64,000 nt of DNA from assembly GCA_937959275.1 (NCBI GenBank), contig CALGLU010000005.1:1-64000 (forward strand). Reading direction: 5' to 3'. The first letter of the stretch is position 1. Each line of letters opens with the position of its first letter. Below, piece after piece: positions 36,697 through 46,343 of this stretch. Under the pieces are notes generated by a model. That model was not told the DNA's origin and made no database searches. It was given only the letters and a program-made list of their open reading frames with translations. Both the position numbers and the translations under genes were made by a program. This DNA comes from an uncultured Saprospiraceae bacterium. Lineage in GTDB: Bacteria > Bacteroidota > Bacteroidia > Chitinophagales > Saprospiraceae.

Positions 36697-36780
36697 GCAA
36701 AGAGGGCGGGAGCCCTTTTGCTCAAAGTCTTAAATTAATTCGAGAAAATGATTGAGGTAAAGGGCTCCTGCCCTCTTACC
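36697..36780. repeat. BIME-like palindromic repeat, copy 2
   Basis: Same unit as copy 1: GCAAAGAGGGCGGGAGCCC on the left, AAAGGGCTCCTGCCCTC on the right, joined to copy 1 by TTACCATTAAGTCCAATAC. It lies 84 bases before the RAYT gene. Confidence 0.8.
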
Positions 36781-36864
36781 ACTTGCGTGACCGACCACCG
36801 GTTTACACAACCAATCTCTTCCTTATATCATTTCTCTTTTTATCTTTAACATAACAATTTTACA

Positions 36865-37377
36865 ATGAACAATTTATATTTCCTGACAATTACAGTCAAT
36901 GGATGGATTCCTGTCTTTCATGATTTCCCGGAAACCAAACAAATTATCTTGGACTCATTCAACTATATTACTCATGAGGAAATAGCTACAATTCATGCAT
37001 TCGTCATTATGAAAGATCATATTCACTTTGTCTGCAAGATTAATGAACCGTATAAAATCAAAGCCATTATCAAAAGATTTAAATCCTTTACAGGAAAGAC
37101 AATCATCGCTTTTTTGAAAGACACTGACTTGAATTATGTACTTACACATTTCACTTCAATAAGACATGATAGGAAAAATAAGTTCTGGAAACTTAAATCA
37201 GCATGTCTCCTGTTAAAGCATTCGGATATTGTAAAACAGAAATTGGAGTACACCCATCTTAATCCAACAAAGGGTAAATACAAAGAAGTAGAGAATCCAA
37301 ATAAATATTTCTATTCATCTTCAAAATCTTATGCAACGGGAATTTTGGAGTTTCCTTTTTTGACTTTGTATAAATAA
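36865..37377 (+). CDS. REP-associated tyrosine transposase (RAYT/Y1-type)
   Basis: A 170-residue HUH-family single-strand transposase. It has H52-I-H54 in KDHIHFVCK and the nucleophile tyrosine Y129 in LEYTHLNPTKG, with an N-terminal NNLYFLTITVNGW strand common to transposase_17 proteins. RAYTs are domesticated-looking Y1 transposases that process REP hairpins. Here two palindromic repeats precede and two follow the gene, as RAYT theory predicts. A/T-rich promoter and TATCTTTA near 36840 may drive it. Very high support for class; activity is inferred. Confidence 0.85.
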   Translation: MNNLYFLTITVNGWIPVFHDFPETKQIILDSFNYITHEEIATIHAFVIMKDHIHFVCKINEPYKIKAIIKRFKSFTGKTIIAFLKDTDLNYVLTHFTSIRHDRKNKFWKLKSACLLLKHSDIVKQKLEYTHLNPTKGKYKEVENPNKYFYSSSKSYATGILEFPFLTLYK

Positions 37378-37383
37378 AAATAC

Positions 37384-37468
37384 GCAAAGAGGGCGGGAGC
37401 CCTTTTGCTCAAAGTCATAAATTAATTCGGGAAAATGATTGAGGTGAAGGGCTCCTGCCCTCTCACCA
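37384..37468. repeat. BIME-like palindromic repeat, copy 3
   Basis: GCAAAGAGGGCGGGAGCCC (left) and GAAGGGCTCCTGCCCTC (right) with the loop TCATAAATTAATTCGGG. It starts 7 bases after the RAYT stop and shares nearly all bases with copy 2. Confidence 0.85.
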
Positions 37469-37481
37469 TTAAGTCCAATAC

Positions 37482-37565
37482 GCAAAGAGGCCAGGAGCCC
37501 TTTTACTCAAAGTCATAAATTAATTCGGGAAAATGATTAAGGTATAAGGATCCTGTCCTCTTACC
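37482..37565. repeat. BIME-like palindromic repeat, copy 4
   Basis: Starts exactly 98 bases after copy 3 and has the same linker ATTAAGTCCAATAC. It has diverged: GCAAAGAGGCCAGGAGCCC on the left and AAGGATCCTGTCCTC on the right. A further partial fragment, TTTTGCCCGCTCACCATTTT, follows at about 37577-37596. Confidence 0.8.
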
Positions 37566-37604
37566 ATTTTGAAGTGCTTTTGCCCGCTCACCATTTTAAT
37601 TTGA

Positions 37605-40130
37605 TCAAATCGGCGTGGATTCAGCTAAATATTGTCTGAAAGAATAAAGTTGTTGGGAAAGCTTCGTTTTGTATTTCCCTAACATATCTTCAAACTCTTT
37701 ATTTCCTTTTAAAGAATCAAATAAAGGTTCTTTGTCAATCCATCGGGCACTACCTAGATTACCTTTACTAATAAAGCTATCTAAATATTTTATAGCATTT
37801 GCATTATCACCCTTGAAGATCGCAAATGCAGATCTTAAAAAATCTTCATATAAAATATCATTGAGTCGCATATTGTCTTTAGGCTGATCAATTCTTTCTT
37901 TGCGGATGATATCAATTAATGCGTCAGCCTTGTCTGCTTTTCCTGTTTGCTTTAGTGCGTATATATAATTAATCATTGCACTTAAGTCATTTTGAGAATA
38001 ATCGGTTACAATAGCCATAGGGTCAACATCAGCAAAAATCGTCTCATATTGATCAATCGCTTCAGTATATTTTCTTTGTACAAAGGCATTTTCAAAAGCC
38101 ATCAAATCACCAAGCAGTGAAGAGTGTTTGGAATTGGTATCTTGTTTCCTAGCCTTTAATTGTATTAATTGGTTAGTAATTTGCTCTGCATTTTGATAAT
38201 CAAGTTTCTGAATAAAATAAGCTCTTTGATACTGTAATTTAGTAATCTGCTGCTGCCTTGATTCTGTCTCCATCGTTGACAATTCAGTATTCAATTCTTC
38301 ATAAGCCATTAATTTCATCAAGGACTCCAAATAGGTCGAATACATTTTACCTTCTTTCCCATTGATTTGCATACTGTTGTAACTAATAATTGCCACAGAG
38401 TCTATTCGTGAATTAAAGTAAAATGTTTTAGCATAGTTAAACCATAAGTTTGCATGATCTGGTTCGAGCTCAATACCCTTTTTAAAAGTCCTTAATGCTT
38501 CATCGATTTCGTTATTTTCTCGCTGATAAATGCCTCTTAGATTAATTAAATTTAGGTTTAGTGGATTTATTGCTAATGCCTGTTGGATAAGAACATTAAT
38601 CGCCTTCACATCTAAATTTAAATCCTGGGTTGCAATTGCCAAGCCATACAAAGCAGCATAATTATTAGGATTGAGACTTATCGCCTGATCATAAGCAATT
38701 TTTGCGTCTTCAAAATTTCTTTTCCACCAATGATTCAAACTTCCTTTTAGCACATGAGCGTCAGACAATTCAGGTTTGATTGCCATACCCTGCTTCATAT
38801 AATCCCATGCTTTAGGATAATTTATATCTGGATCTTCTCCAGCATAATATATTAAATGAATATGCAGATTACCAAGAAGTATAATTGCTTCTGCAAAGTC
38901 ATTGTCCAGTAAAATAGCTTCATCTAATAATTCTTTAGCTTCATATAAGGCTTCCCTATTACCTGACTCCTTCAATTGTTTAGCTCGCAAGAAATTCTCA
39001 TAAGCCTTCAAACTTTCAGTGTATTGGCTGGGTTCAACAATTACATCATCCGCAAAAACGGACGCGATTAGGGTGTTCGAAATTTTTGTTGCTATCTCTG
39101 ATTGGATATCAAAAATATTTTTTGCCGTGACCAAATTATCATATGTCTCTGCCCATAGACTAACATCGGATGTAGCATCTATGAGTTGCACATTTATTCT
39201 AACCCGATCCCCTACCCGCTGCACACTGCCTTCCATTACATGCGAGACATTCAACAGTTTAGCAATGTCTTTGAGGTTTTGGTCACTGTCTTTCATCTTA
39301 GAAACTGATGAACGAGATATCACTTTTAAGTTCTTGGATTTAGATAAAAACGTTAATAAATCATCATGCATTCCATCTGTGAAATATTGGTTTTCTTCAT
39401 TCGCACTCATATTGTCAAAAGGAAGAATTGCAATTGAGTTTTTCTTCTCTACTTCAGTATTTTTTAATTCGACTACATGAACTTTATCTGAAGAGCCAAC
39501 AAATTTATACCCAAAGAATCCGAGTATAGACAAACACAAAACACCGGCTACTAGAAGTGGTAAACTCTTTGATTTTTTTTCTTCAACTCTCAATTTTCCA
39601 GCCACTGCCTTTCGCTCGGGAACCGGAAACCTATGATTAGTCAAGGCAAATACTTCAATCGGTTGTAGAATGTTTTTAAATTCGAATGCCCCTATTTCAG
39701 TCGTAGAAAACCGTGGCTCATTTCTAATTTGATCGTAAATATTTTTAGAAAACAAAACACCTCCAGGCACACTCATTGATTCAATCCTAGAAGCAATATT
39801 AATCGCACTGCCAAATACATCTCCATCCTTTTCAATCACTTCTCCAACATGCAAGCCAATCCGCAAGGGAATACGCGGTTCTATCAAACACCGCAGTTGT
39901 AATTCCTCTGCACACCCAACAGCCTGTACAGCACTGCTAAAGGTGATCATACTCCCATCTCCGTATGTTTTGACAATGCGTCCTCCAAATTTTTGGACCA
40001 CCGATTGAGAAATGTCAAAGTACCGATCGAGTAATGACATGGCAGCATTGATGTCTTTTTCCATCAAAGCACTATATCCAGCGATGTCAGAAAATAAGAT
40101 GGCACTGAGTTTATTATTGGAAGGTTTCAC
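37605..40130 (-). CDS. Class III adenylate cyclase with TolB-like and TPR domains
   Basis: An 841-residue signalling protein. The cyclase domain (about 1-175) has metal aspartates D15 (FSDIAGYS) and D58 (YGDGS) and the transition-state pair N111/R115 (NIASR), so it looks active. A membrane helix follows (about 190-211). Then comes a TolB/FlgO-like region (SIAILPFDNMSANEENQYFTDGMHDDL, about 235-345) and many TPR repeats (about 370-700). The start is a GTG. The architecture is common in Bacteroidota and in rhizobia; the ligand is unknown, and cAMP or cGMP product cannot be told from sequence. It lies between leuA-like and leuB genes but is on the opposite strand. Confidence 0.88.
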   Translation of the reverse strand: MKPSNNKLSAILFSDIAGYSALMEKDINAAMSLLDRYFDISQSVVQKFGGRIVKTYGDGSMITFSSAVQAVGCAEELQLRCLIEPRIPLRIGLHVGEVIEKDGDVFGSAINIASRIESMSVPGGVLFSKNIYDQIRNEPRFSTTEIGAFEFKNILQPIEVFALTNHRFPVPERKAVAGKLRVEEKKSKSLPLLVAGVLCLSILGFFGYKFVGSSDKVHVVELKNTEVEKKNSIAILPFDNMSANEENQYFTDGMHDDLLTFLSKSKNLKVISRSSVSKMKDSDQNLKDIAKLLNVSHVMEGSVQRVGDRVRINVQLIDATSDVSLWAETYDNLVTAKNIFDIQSEIATKISNTLIASVFADDVIVEPSQYTESLKAYENFLRAKQLKESGNREALYEAKELLDEAILLDNDFAEAIILLGNLHIHLIYYAGEDPDINYPKAWDYMKQGMAIKPELSDAHVLKGSLNHWWKRNFEDAKIAYDQAISLNPNNYAALYGLAIATQDLNLDVKAINVLIQQALAINPLNLNLINLRGIYQRENNEIDEALRTFKKGIELEPDHANLWFNYAKTFYFNSRIDSVAIISYNSMQINGKEGKMYSTYLESLMKLMAYEELNTELSTMETESRQQQITKLQYQRAYFIQKLDYQNAEQITNQLIQLKARKQDTNSKHSSLLGDLMAFENAFVQRKYTEAIDQYETIFADVDPMAIVTDYSQNDLSAMINYIYALKQTGKADKADALIDIIRKERIDQPKDNMRLNDILYEDFLRSAFAIFKGDNANAIKYLDSFISKGNLGSARWIDKEPLFDSLKGNKEFEDMLGKYKTKLSQQLYSFRQYLAESTPI

Positions 40131-40327
40131 ACTTGAAATTAGTTAATTCTTCCGATAACTCACATATGGTTTACTATTTATGAATTTCAGGATGACACTC
40201 TTCATTAATCAGTAGATCTAGGGTTAAAAGAGCTACCATTTTAACACATAGTAGAGTGAACCATCACATATAGCGGTTTACACACATATTATTATCAATT
40301 GTTAGTAAAATAATGAGACGTAGTTCC

Positions 40328-40356
40328 TTTGAATCCAAGATTCTGAACTATGTTTG
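40328..40356 (+). promoter_or_regulatory. Promoter of leuB
   Basis: TTTG (40328-40331) and TATGTTTG (40349-40356) are spaced by 17 bases, a fair match to the Bacteroidota consensus. It lies 26 bases before leuB, so leuB is probably transcribed on its own rather than with leuCD. Confidence 0.5.
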
Positions 40357-40381
40357 CGCCTCATCAAGAATAAGATGAATA

Positions 40382-41443
40382 ATGAATATGAATATTGCAG
40401 TACTCGCAGGTGATGGAATTGGCCCTGAAGTCGTAGATCAAGCGATGAAAGTGGTAAAAGCAATTGGTCAAAAATTTGACCATAACATGAATTTCACTTC
40501 AGCGATTACTGGAGCAGCAGCCATCGATGCAGTTGGTGATCCTTACCCAGAGGAGACCCATAAAATCTGTATGGATGCTGATGCCGTATTATTCGGTGCG
40601 ATAGGCCATCCCAAATTTGACAATGACCCATCAGCGAAGGTTAGACCAGAGCAAGGCTTGCTGCGTATGCGCAAGATGTTAGGCTTATATGCCAATATTC
40701 GTCCTACTCTCGTTTTTCCTTCACTTTTGCATAAATCGCCCTTGCGTAGAGAGCTGATTGAGAATGCTGATTTTGTCTGTATTAGAGAATTGACTGGTGG
40801 TATCTATTTTGGTGACAAAGGCAGAAATGAAGCTGGAGACAAAGCATGGGATGTATGCGAATACACCAAACCTGAAGTCGAACGAATCGTCCGCCTGGCA
40901 TACCAATACGCTCAAAAGCGACGCAAAAAATTAACCGTTATAGACAAGGCGAACGTCTTAGAGACTTCTAGATTATGGAGAGAAGTCTGTCAAGGTCTTG
41001 AAAAAGAATATGCCGACGTTGAAACGGAGTATTTGTTCGTAGATGCAGCAGCGATGCGTATCATCCAATGGCCAGAAGGTTTTGATGTTGTTGTCACAGA
41101 AAACATGTTTGGCGATATCATATCTGATGAAGCATCTGTAATATCTGGCTCAATGGGATTAATGCCCTCTGCTAGTATCGGACTACACACATCAGTGTTT
41201 GAACCTATTCATGGTAGCTATCCACAAGCAGCTGGGCTTAACATTGCGAATCCAATTGGCACTGTACTTTCAGCTGCGATGATGTTCGAATATGCCTTTG
41301 ATTTAAAAGAAGAAGCTACGTTGATTAAAGATATAGTCGACAAGTCACTTGCTGAAGGCATAGTCACAGAGGATATAGCTGATGATTCAAAAGCCTATTC
41401 CACAAGTGACGTCGGAGATTGGCTTGCCGCTCAAGTAGTATAG
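40382..41443 (+). CDS. leuB: 3-isopropylmalate dehydrogenase
   Basis: A 353-residue NAD-dependent decarboxylating dehydrogenase, normal length. Signatures: [14 protein letters not shown] (5-18), [16 protein letters not shown] with the substrate arginines, [14 protein letters not shown], and the metal-binding [22 protein letters not shown] (about 243-264). It oxidises 3-isopropylmalate to 2-oxoisocaproate, the third leucine step. A second ATG two codons downstream is also possible. It is 4.8 kb from the LeuA-like gene, separated by mobile repeats and the cyclase gene. Confidence 0.96.
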   Translation: MNMNIAVLAGDGIGPEVVDQAMKVVKAIGQKFDHNMNFTSAITGAAAIDAVGDPYPEETHKICMDADAVLFGAIGHPKFDNDPSAKVRPEQGLLRMRKMLGLYANIRPTLVFPSLLHKSPLRRELIENADFVCIRELTGGIYFGDKGRNEAGDKAWDVCEYTKPEVERIVRLAYQYAQKRRKKLTVIDKANVLETSRLWREVCQGLEKEYADVETEYLFVDAAAMRIIQWPEGFDVVVTENMFGDIISDEASVISGSMGLMPSASIGLHTSVFEPIHGSYPQAAGLNIANPIGTVLSAAMMFEYAFDLKEEATLIKDIVDKSLAEGIVTEDIADDSKAYSTSDVGDWLAAQVV

Positions 41444-41718
41444 ACATTCCGCCTGTACAAAACAATCATAGAAATTAGCAAAATCTGGCATCCGCGATGA
41501 GTGGTAATTGTTTACACTCACAGCCAAAATTCATTTAGTCTAGGTTTCCGTACATAGCCATTTCATAATCGTTCTTGTATCCTGCCAATTTGTTAAAAAA
41601 GCTGACAGCCTAGGGGTAAAGTAAACTTTTGACGTACTATTAACTGAGTATCCAGTCCAATTCAACAAATGGCTGGTTAGTTTAGACTAATAATTATTGC
41701 GAAACTTGAACTTTAGAT

Positions 41719-42813
41719 ATGCTTATACCCAATGCACTTGAATTTGACCTATTTACTGCATATTTTTTCAATCTATGCGTTACAAAGCATCGTAATAGCA
41801 CCTCTATTTCTACGTTTTGTGCCTTGATCTTAAAAAAATATCCTCACACTAAACAGATCAAGCCCAAATCCGTTGGGTATAGAAGTCTTATCCTGTTATT
41901 TGTCTGCCTTACATTAAATCAAAGTTATGCGCAAGAGGGGCCTCGAATCGAAAAAGTAGGCGCTACCAAATATCAATACAATCATTCAGTGAAACGTTTG
42001 CATAAGTTCGACGTTGAACTCACACTGAACGATCTTACACGAACAGAATTTAACCAGTTTAACAATGCTAGAAAAGGTCAACGGGTCGTCAATATTGTAG
42101 GGACCTCATTATTAATTGGGACATTCAGTTTAGCAAGTGCTGCCTATAATGAAAATGAAAACGGCGCACTGGGTGCTGCCATTATCTCTGTCCTTGGTGG
42201 TGCTGCTTCAGGAGCGACTCTATTAATTGGAAATTTAGCATTTGGCTCACAAAAAGCAAAACACAAGTGGAGACTTATCAACGCCATCAACTTAGGTTCT
42301 TTGGCAGGTATGACAGACCAAAACATACAAAGTGAAAAAAATGCCTTACTCTTTCCCCATAAAATTATCCAACAGCAAGATGAAAAAATATGGTCCGTAG
42401 GTGATCGAACAGACAAGTTTCATCTATTGGGCACAGAGTTAATGAAAGATGACTTCACAAATGCTGAATTTACCAATTTTCAAACATTTCGAAAACGGAC
42501 TACACGATCTTTGAAGGTCTCTTATATTGTTGGAGGTGCGATCATTGCTTCTGAAATACTAATCGCTGCAGGTGTTGTCAATGAGGATACTGCACGAGGA
42601 TCTAGCTACAGGTTCCTCACTCGGACTCTGCCTGTTATTTCTCTTTTAGGATCTTTAGGTTTTGCTGCAAAGTTTAATTTGCAACAAACCAAATCACGGA
42701 ATAAGCTGATTGAATATGTCAACGGTTATGCTGCGGTGCCTGAAGAAACATCTAGTAATTATTGGGCGGCAGGGGTAACGGATCAAGGCTTGTCAATACG
42801 TTATCATTTCTAA
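41719..42813 (+). CDS. Exported membrane-associated protein, unknown function
   Basis: A 364-residue protein. A signal-like segment (SLILLFVCLTLNQSYAQE) sits at about residues 56-73, preceded by an unusual 55-residue tail; no ATG between, so the real start may be non-ATG or the tail may be a misread. The rest has two similar halves, each with a helical hydrophobic run: VNIVGTSLLIGTFSLASAA and VSYIVGGAIIASEILIAAG, both preceded by F-x-x-F-x-x-F-R. It looks like an internal duplication. No family recognised. It ends in RYHF, so outer-membrane association is possible. Confidence 0.55.
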   Translation: MLIPNALEFDLFTAYFFNLCVTKHRNSTSISTFCALILKKYPHTKQIKPKSVGYRSLILLFVCLTLNQSYAQEGPRIEKVGATKYQYNHSVKRLHKFDVELTLNDLTRTEFNQFNNARKGQRVVNIVGTSLLIGTFSLASAAYNENENGALGAAIISVLGGAASGATLLIGNLAFGSQKAKHKWRLINAINLGSLAGMTDQNIQSEKNALLFPHKIIQQQDEKIWSVGDRTDKFHLLGTELMKDDFTNAEFTNFQTFRKRTTRSLKVSYIVGGAIIASEILIAAGVVNEDTARGSSYRFLTRTLPVISLLGSLGFAAKFNLQQTKSRNKLIEYVNGYAAVPEETSSNYWAAGVTDQGLSIRYHF

Positions 42814-42894
42814 TTAAGATTTGACCCAAGATTTGACAAATTTCAAAAATTTGTTAAATCTACAAACCAGTTCATACAAGCCTTAAATACAAAA

Positions 42895-43473
42895 TTAGCT
42901 TGGTTTAACTGGTGGCTGCAAATCCTTATTCAACTTCATCTGTTTTGGATTATTACCAAAATAATTTGATCCAACAAATATCATAATATGTTCTTTTGAT
43001 AAGATTGACCATTCTTCTGGTACTTTATTCGGATTATCATCGACCATGATAATCTTAGGATCACCATCTGTTTTATAGGTTAGATGGTATTTGCCGCCGC
43101 CGTGTACTTCTCCATATTGACCATAGTAATAGCTAAAGTCATCTTCAAACTTGACATAATAGCCTGGCTCAACAGGTTTGGGTCGTTCTCCACCAGAAAA
43201 TATGGCTTCATAAATCCACCAGCCAGCAGTTAATATTGAGTACGCTTCCTCAGATTGCGATCTTGTTTCGATAAGTGCATAGGCGTGGCTCCTGTTATTA
43301 TCGATTAAGGCCTTTTCCTCAGGACTGATTGTTCCGGGAGCTACATGTATTTCGTTACCACTTTCTGTATTCTGTATTCGTCCACCAGAAGATTCAGGTT
43401 CATTAATACTATTATCTTTGCAGGATATCGACACAAACCCGACGATTGCTAAAAAGTATATTAGGTTTTTCAT
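42895..43473 (-). CDS. Small lipoprotein, unknown function
   Basis: A 192-residue protein started at the ATG giving MKNLIYFLAIVGFVSISC, with a lipobox and lipid cysteine at about 18. It is predicted to sit in a membrane facing outside the cytoplasm. The chain contains a small beta-rich fold with YYVKFEDDFSYYYGQYGEVHGGGKYHL. I do not recognise it. Divergent from tilS with about 58 bases between the starts. Confidence 0.55.
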   Translation of the reverse strand: MKNLIYFLAIVGFVSISCKDNSINEPESSGGRIQNTESGNEIHVAPGTISPEEKALIDNNRSHAYALIETRSQSEEAYSILTAGWWIYEAIFSGGERPKPVEPGYYVKFEDDFSYYYGQYGEVHGGGKYHLTYKTDGDPKIIMVDDNPNKVPEEWSILSKEHIMIFVGSNYFGNNPKQMKLNKDLQPPVKPS

Positions 43474-43531
43474 ATTCAAAATTAATCTAATTTATACCAT
43501 TCTCTAACGCAAAACTGCAGGCTGAGATTTT

Positions 43532-44863
43532 ATGATCACTAAAGTTCACAAATTTATTCAAAAAGAAGACCTTTTAAAGCCAGATGATCAAATTCTTTTG
43601 GCAGTTAGTGGAGGCATTGATTCTATGTGTTTATTGGATATTTTTCGTCAATTGCCCTATTCGTATGCTGTAGCTCATGTCAATCACCAGCTGAGAGGTG
43701 AAGATGCAAATCAAGACCAACAATTCATTGAACGCACTTGTAAGACCTTAGATATACCCTTTCACAGTATTTCATTAGATATAAAAGGCATAGCGCTTGC
43801 AGAAAAGGCTAATATCTCAGATACTGGACGAAAAGAACGATATAACTACTTCCATCAAATTGGCCAAAAACATGGCTACACTAAAATCGCAACCGCACAC
43901 CACGCGAATGATGATATTGAAACAATGCTCATGAGACTACTCGATGGAAGCGGACTTAGAGGCTTGTCAGGCATACCTCTCCAGAATGGCATCACCATAC
44001 GGCCTCTATTAATCATAACACGTGAGGAAATAGAAAGCTATGCCAACCAAAGAGCTATCGCCTATAGAGAAGATGCATCAAACGCAAAAGAAGACTATTT
44101 TAGAAATGCGATCCGGCATCAGATCATACCCAAATTAACTGAACTGAAGCCCTCCGCTCAATCAGGCATGCTTCAGAGTATAGACATTCTAAAAGACAGC
44201 TATGCCTTACTTCAGTCACTCCTTAAATCAGAACTTACGCATAGGATTGAAAAATCAAACGATACGATTACTGTTGATATACCCTCAAGAGCATTTCTTG
44301 GTCGGATAAGTCTTTTATACTATTGCCTTGAGCCATATGGATTTACCAGAAGTCAAATCCTTAACATGGCAGAGACCACACAATCAGGAGCAAAGTTCGA
44401 TGCTAAGAACTACAAAGCTATAATCAACCGAGGTAAAATTATTATTTCCGAAAAAAATCATCTGGATGGTTTCGACAATCCTGTATCCATTGCTGCTATT
44501 GGTAGCTATCCAATCCATGACGTTGGTACATTCGGTATTTCGATTCCTACTGCAAAAGATTTTGATCCTAGCAAATACATAGAGTTAATCGATGCGGACG
44601 AAGTCGTCTTCCCTTTACTCATTAGGCATTGGCAGCCAGGTGATACATTTTCTCCTTTAGGAATGAACGGCCAATCGCAGAGCTTACAGGATTTTTTTAC
44701 AAATCAAAAGCTGTCAATCTTTGAAAAAGAGAACGTGCTTTTAGTAGAATCTGCAGGTAAGATCATATGGATCATTGGACATCGAATCGCCCATCAAGTT
44801 AAGATTACACCAAAGACAAAACGTTATTTAAAATTAGAGTACTTATCGAATCAAACTCTATGA
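43532..44863 (+). CDS. tilS: tRNA(Ile)-lysidine synthase
   Basis: A 443-residue PP-loop ATPase. The ATP motif SGGIDSM is at about 28-34, and further marks are AHVNHQLRGEDANQDQQFIERTC, TAHHANDDIETMLMRLLDGSGLRGLSGI and a C-terminal domain with RHWQPGDTFSPLGMNGQSQSLQDFF. It converts C34 of tRNA-Ile (CAU) to lysidine, giving AUA reading; it is essential in most bacteria. Its 3' end overlaps the hydrolase gene by 6 bases, convergently. Confidence 0.95.
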   Translation: MITKVHKFIQKEDLLKPDDQILLAVSGGIDSMCLLDIFRQLPYSYAVAHVNHQLRGEDANQDQQFIERTCKTLDIPFHSISLDIKGIALAEKANISDTGRKERYNYFHQIGQKHGYTKIATAHHANDDIETMLMRLLDGSGLRGLSGIPLQNGITIRPLLIITREEIESYANQRAIAYREDASNAKEDYFRNAIRHQIIPKLTELKPSAQSGMLQSIDILKDSYALLQSLLKSELTHRIEKSNDTITVDIPSRAFLGRISLLYYCLEPYGFTRSQILNMAETTQSGAKFDAKNYKAIINRGKIIISEKNHLDGFDNPVSIAAIGSYPIHDVGTFGISIPTAKDFDPSKYIELIDADEVVFPLLIRHWQPGDTFSPLGMNGQSQSLQDFFTNQKLSIFEKENVLLVESAGKIIWIIGHRIAHQVKITPKTKRYLKLEYLSNQTL

Positions 44864-45508
44864 GTTAACAATGTCAGATAACAATTCGCGATTGATTTCG
44901 TGAGTCCCGACAAACTTCTTTAACTCAATATTAGCATCGGTGTTGTCAATAAATTCAGAGATGCCTTTGACTCTTTTAGGTGTAATAAATTCATCCGCAT
45001 CGCCTACACAATAGTACTTTTTATCAATCGTCCTGAGATAAGGAATAAAGGCTTCATATTCAATATCGGGTGGAAATTCTCCCGCCCAGTTTACCATTTT
45101 TGCAATATTGGGTCGAGCATGATCGAGCCATCTCATCATGGTCGCGCTACCTTGAGAAAATCCTAGCACATTCAATGTCTGTGAGGACCTAAGTGTTAGT
45201 GATTCCACGAGTTGATCTATATACTGGATATAATCATTGATCTCATCCAAACGATGATGCTTCGTCATCCAAGAGGCACCCAAGATCAGTGGATCTCTTT
45301 TAAAATAGAAGGTATTCAATCCTTCAGGAGCAATGACATGAGTATGCTCTAAATCTAGATGATCAAATTTTCTAATGATTCGTGAGGCCAATTGACCATA
45401 GCCATGAAAAACTAACCAAACTTGAGATGCGGTATCGCAAGGTACTCCTGTAGTATAATAATGAGCAGTTCTACTTATCTTTATCGTATGCAATTCAGGC
45501 TCCTTCAT
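44858..45508 (-). CDS. Alpha/beta hydrolase (phospholipase/carboxylesterase type)
   Basis: A 216-residue serine hydrolase. The nucleophile elbow is GFSQGSATMMRW (about 110-121), and an oxyanion-type HGYGQLA motif occurs at about 35-41. It lacks a signal peptide. The family includes carboxylesterases and YpfH-like enzymes; the third active residue could be H in GTHEIN (about 205). Substrate unknown. Convergent with tilS. Confidence 0.78.
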   Translation of the reverse strand: MKEPELHTIKISRTAHYYTTGVPCDTASQVWLVFHGYGQLASRIIRKFDHLDLEHTHVIAPEGLNTFYFKRDPLILGASWMTKHHRLDEINDYIQYIDQLVESLTLRSSQTLNVLGFSQGSATMMRWLDHARPNIAKMVNWAGEFPPDIEYEAFIPYLRTIDKKYYCVGDADEFITPKRVKGISEFIDNTDANIELKKFVGTHEINRELLSDIVNS

Positions 45509-45561
45509 GAATTAGTTTTCGTTTTGCTAAACATTTATAAGACTTAATTTATTTGTATAAC

Positions 45562-46155
45562 ATGGTGCAAGATAGAAACTATGTGGTTCACCCTTTGTAT
45601 ATCACCATCACATTGGTATTGGCAAGCATTACCTCATTATTCATCGGGTTTTCAGGGGCATATTTATATAATAGAATTCAAGAAGGAGCTCAAGCGATAC
45701 AACTACCGAGTCTCTTCTATTTGAATACACTGGTGTTGGTTGCCTCAAGTTTGACACTGCGACATGCAAAAAAAGCCTATCGGTTAGATAATACTGAACG
45801 GTACCAACTGATGTTAGCTGTAACTCTAGCACTATCTATACTTTTCATCATTGCACAACTCTTTGCTTGGAGACAATTACAGCAGTCAAATATTTTTGTG
45901 GATGGAGGGAATATGGGTTCGTATTTGTACGTCATATCAGGCCTACATTTTACTCATGTCATTGCTGGGATACCATTTTTGGGATTCTTTCTTTACAGCG
46001 CGATTAAGAAAATGAAAGAACCAGTGAGTGTCTTAGTCTATTTTTCAGATCCTGATAAAAAGAGGAAGTTAGATATACTGACTATTTATTGGCATTTCCT
46101 GGATATTTTATGGGTATATCTAGTGCTATTTTTCCTTGTGAATTATTTGATATAA
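45562..46155 (+). CDS. Cytochrome c oxidase subunit III-like membrane protein
   Basis: A 197-residue membrane protein with five helices. I start at the ATG giving MVQDRNYVVHP; an upstream TTG is less likely. The motifs SGLHFTHVIAGIPFLGFF, RKLDILTIYWHFLDILWVYLVLFF are typical of heme-copper oxidase subunit III, including the conserved histidine in YWHFLD. No other oxidase subunit gene is adjacent, which suggests an accessory or stand-alone CoxC-like gene. Function in oxidase assembly or proton pumping support is inferred. Confidence 0.85.
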   Translation: MVQDRNYVVHPLYITITLVLASITSLFIGFSGAYLYNRIQEGAQAIQLPSLFYLNTLVLVASSLTLRHAKKAYRLDNTERYQLMLAVTLALSILFIIAQLFAWRQLQQSNIFVDGGNMGSYLYVISGLHFTHVIAGIPFLGFFLYSAIKKMKEPVSVLVYFSDPDKKRKLDILTIYWHFLDILWVYLVLFFLVNYLI

Positions 46156-46343
46156 ACGGAATCAATTACGTAATTTCAGTTGACGGGAATTAAAAATCGA
46201 ATTGTGATTGTTTTAGCAACTCGTTTATATACTGACAATCTAAGCACATCCAATTGATTAAGTTGGATTTTTAAATCACTTCACCACGAATTATTATATC
46301 TTGAAAGCAGTTCATTATTTATTCAAATTAAAACTCAAAACGT

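Noticed and set aside
36393-37565. CRISPR array interpretation of the repeated palindromes
   Set aside because: The units are large, paired on either side of a transposase gene and lack spacers of constant size. No cas gene is present.
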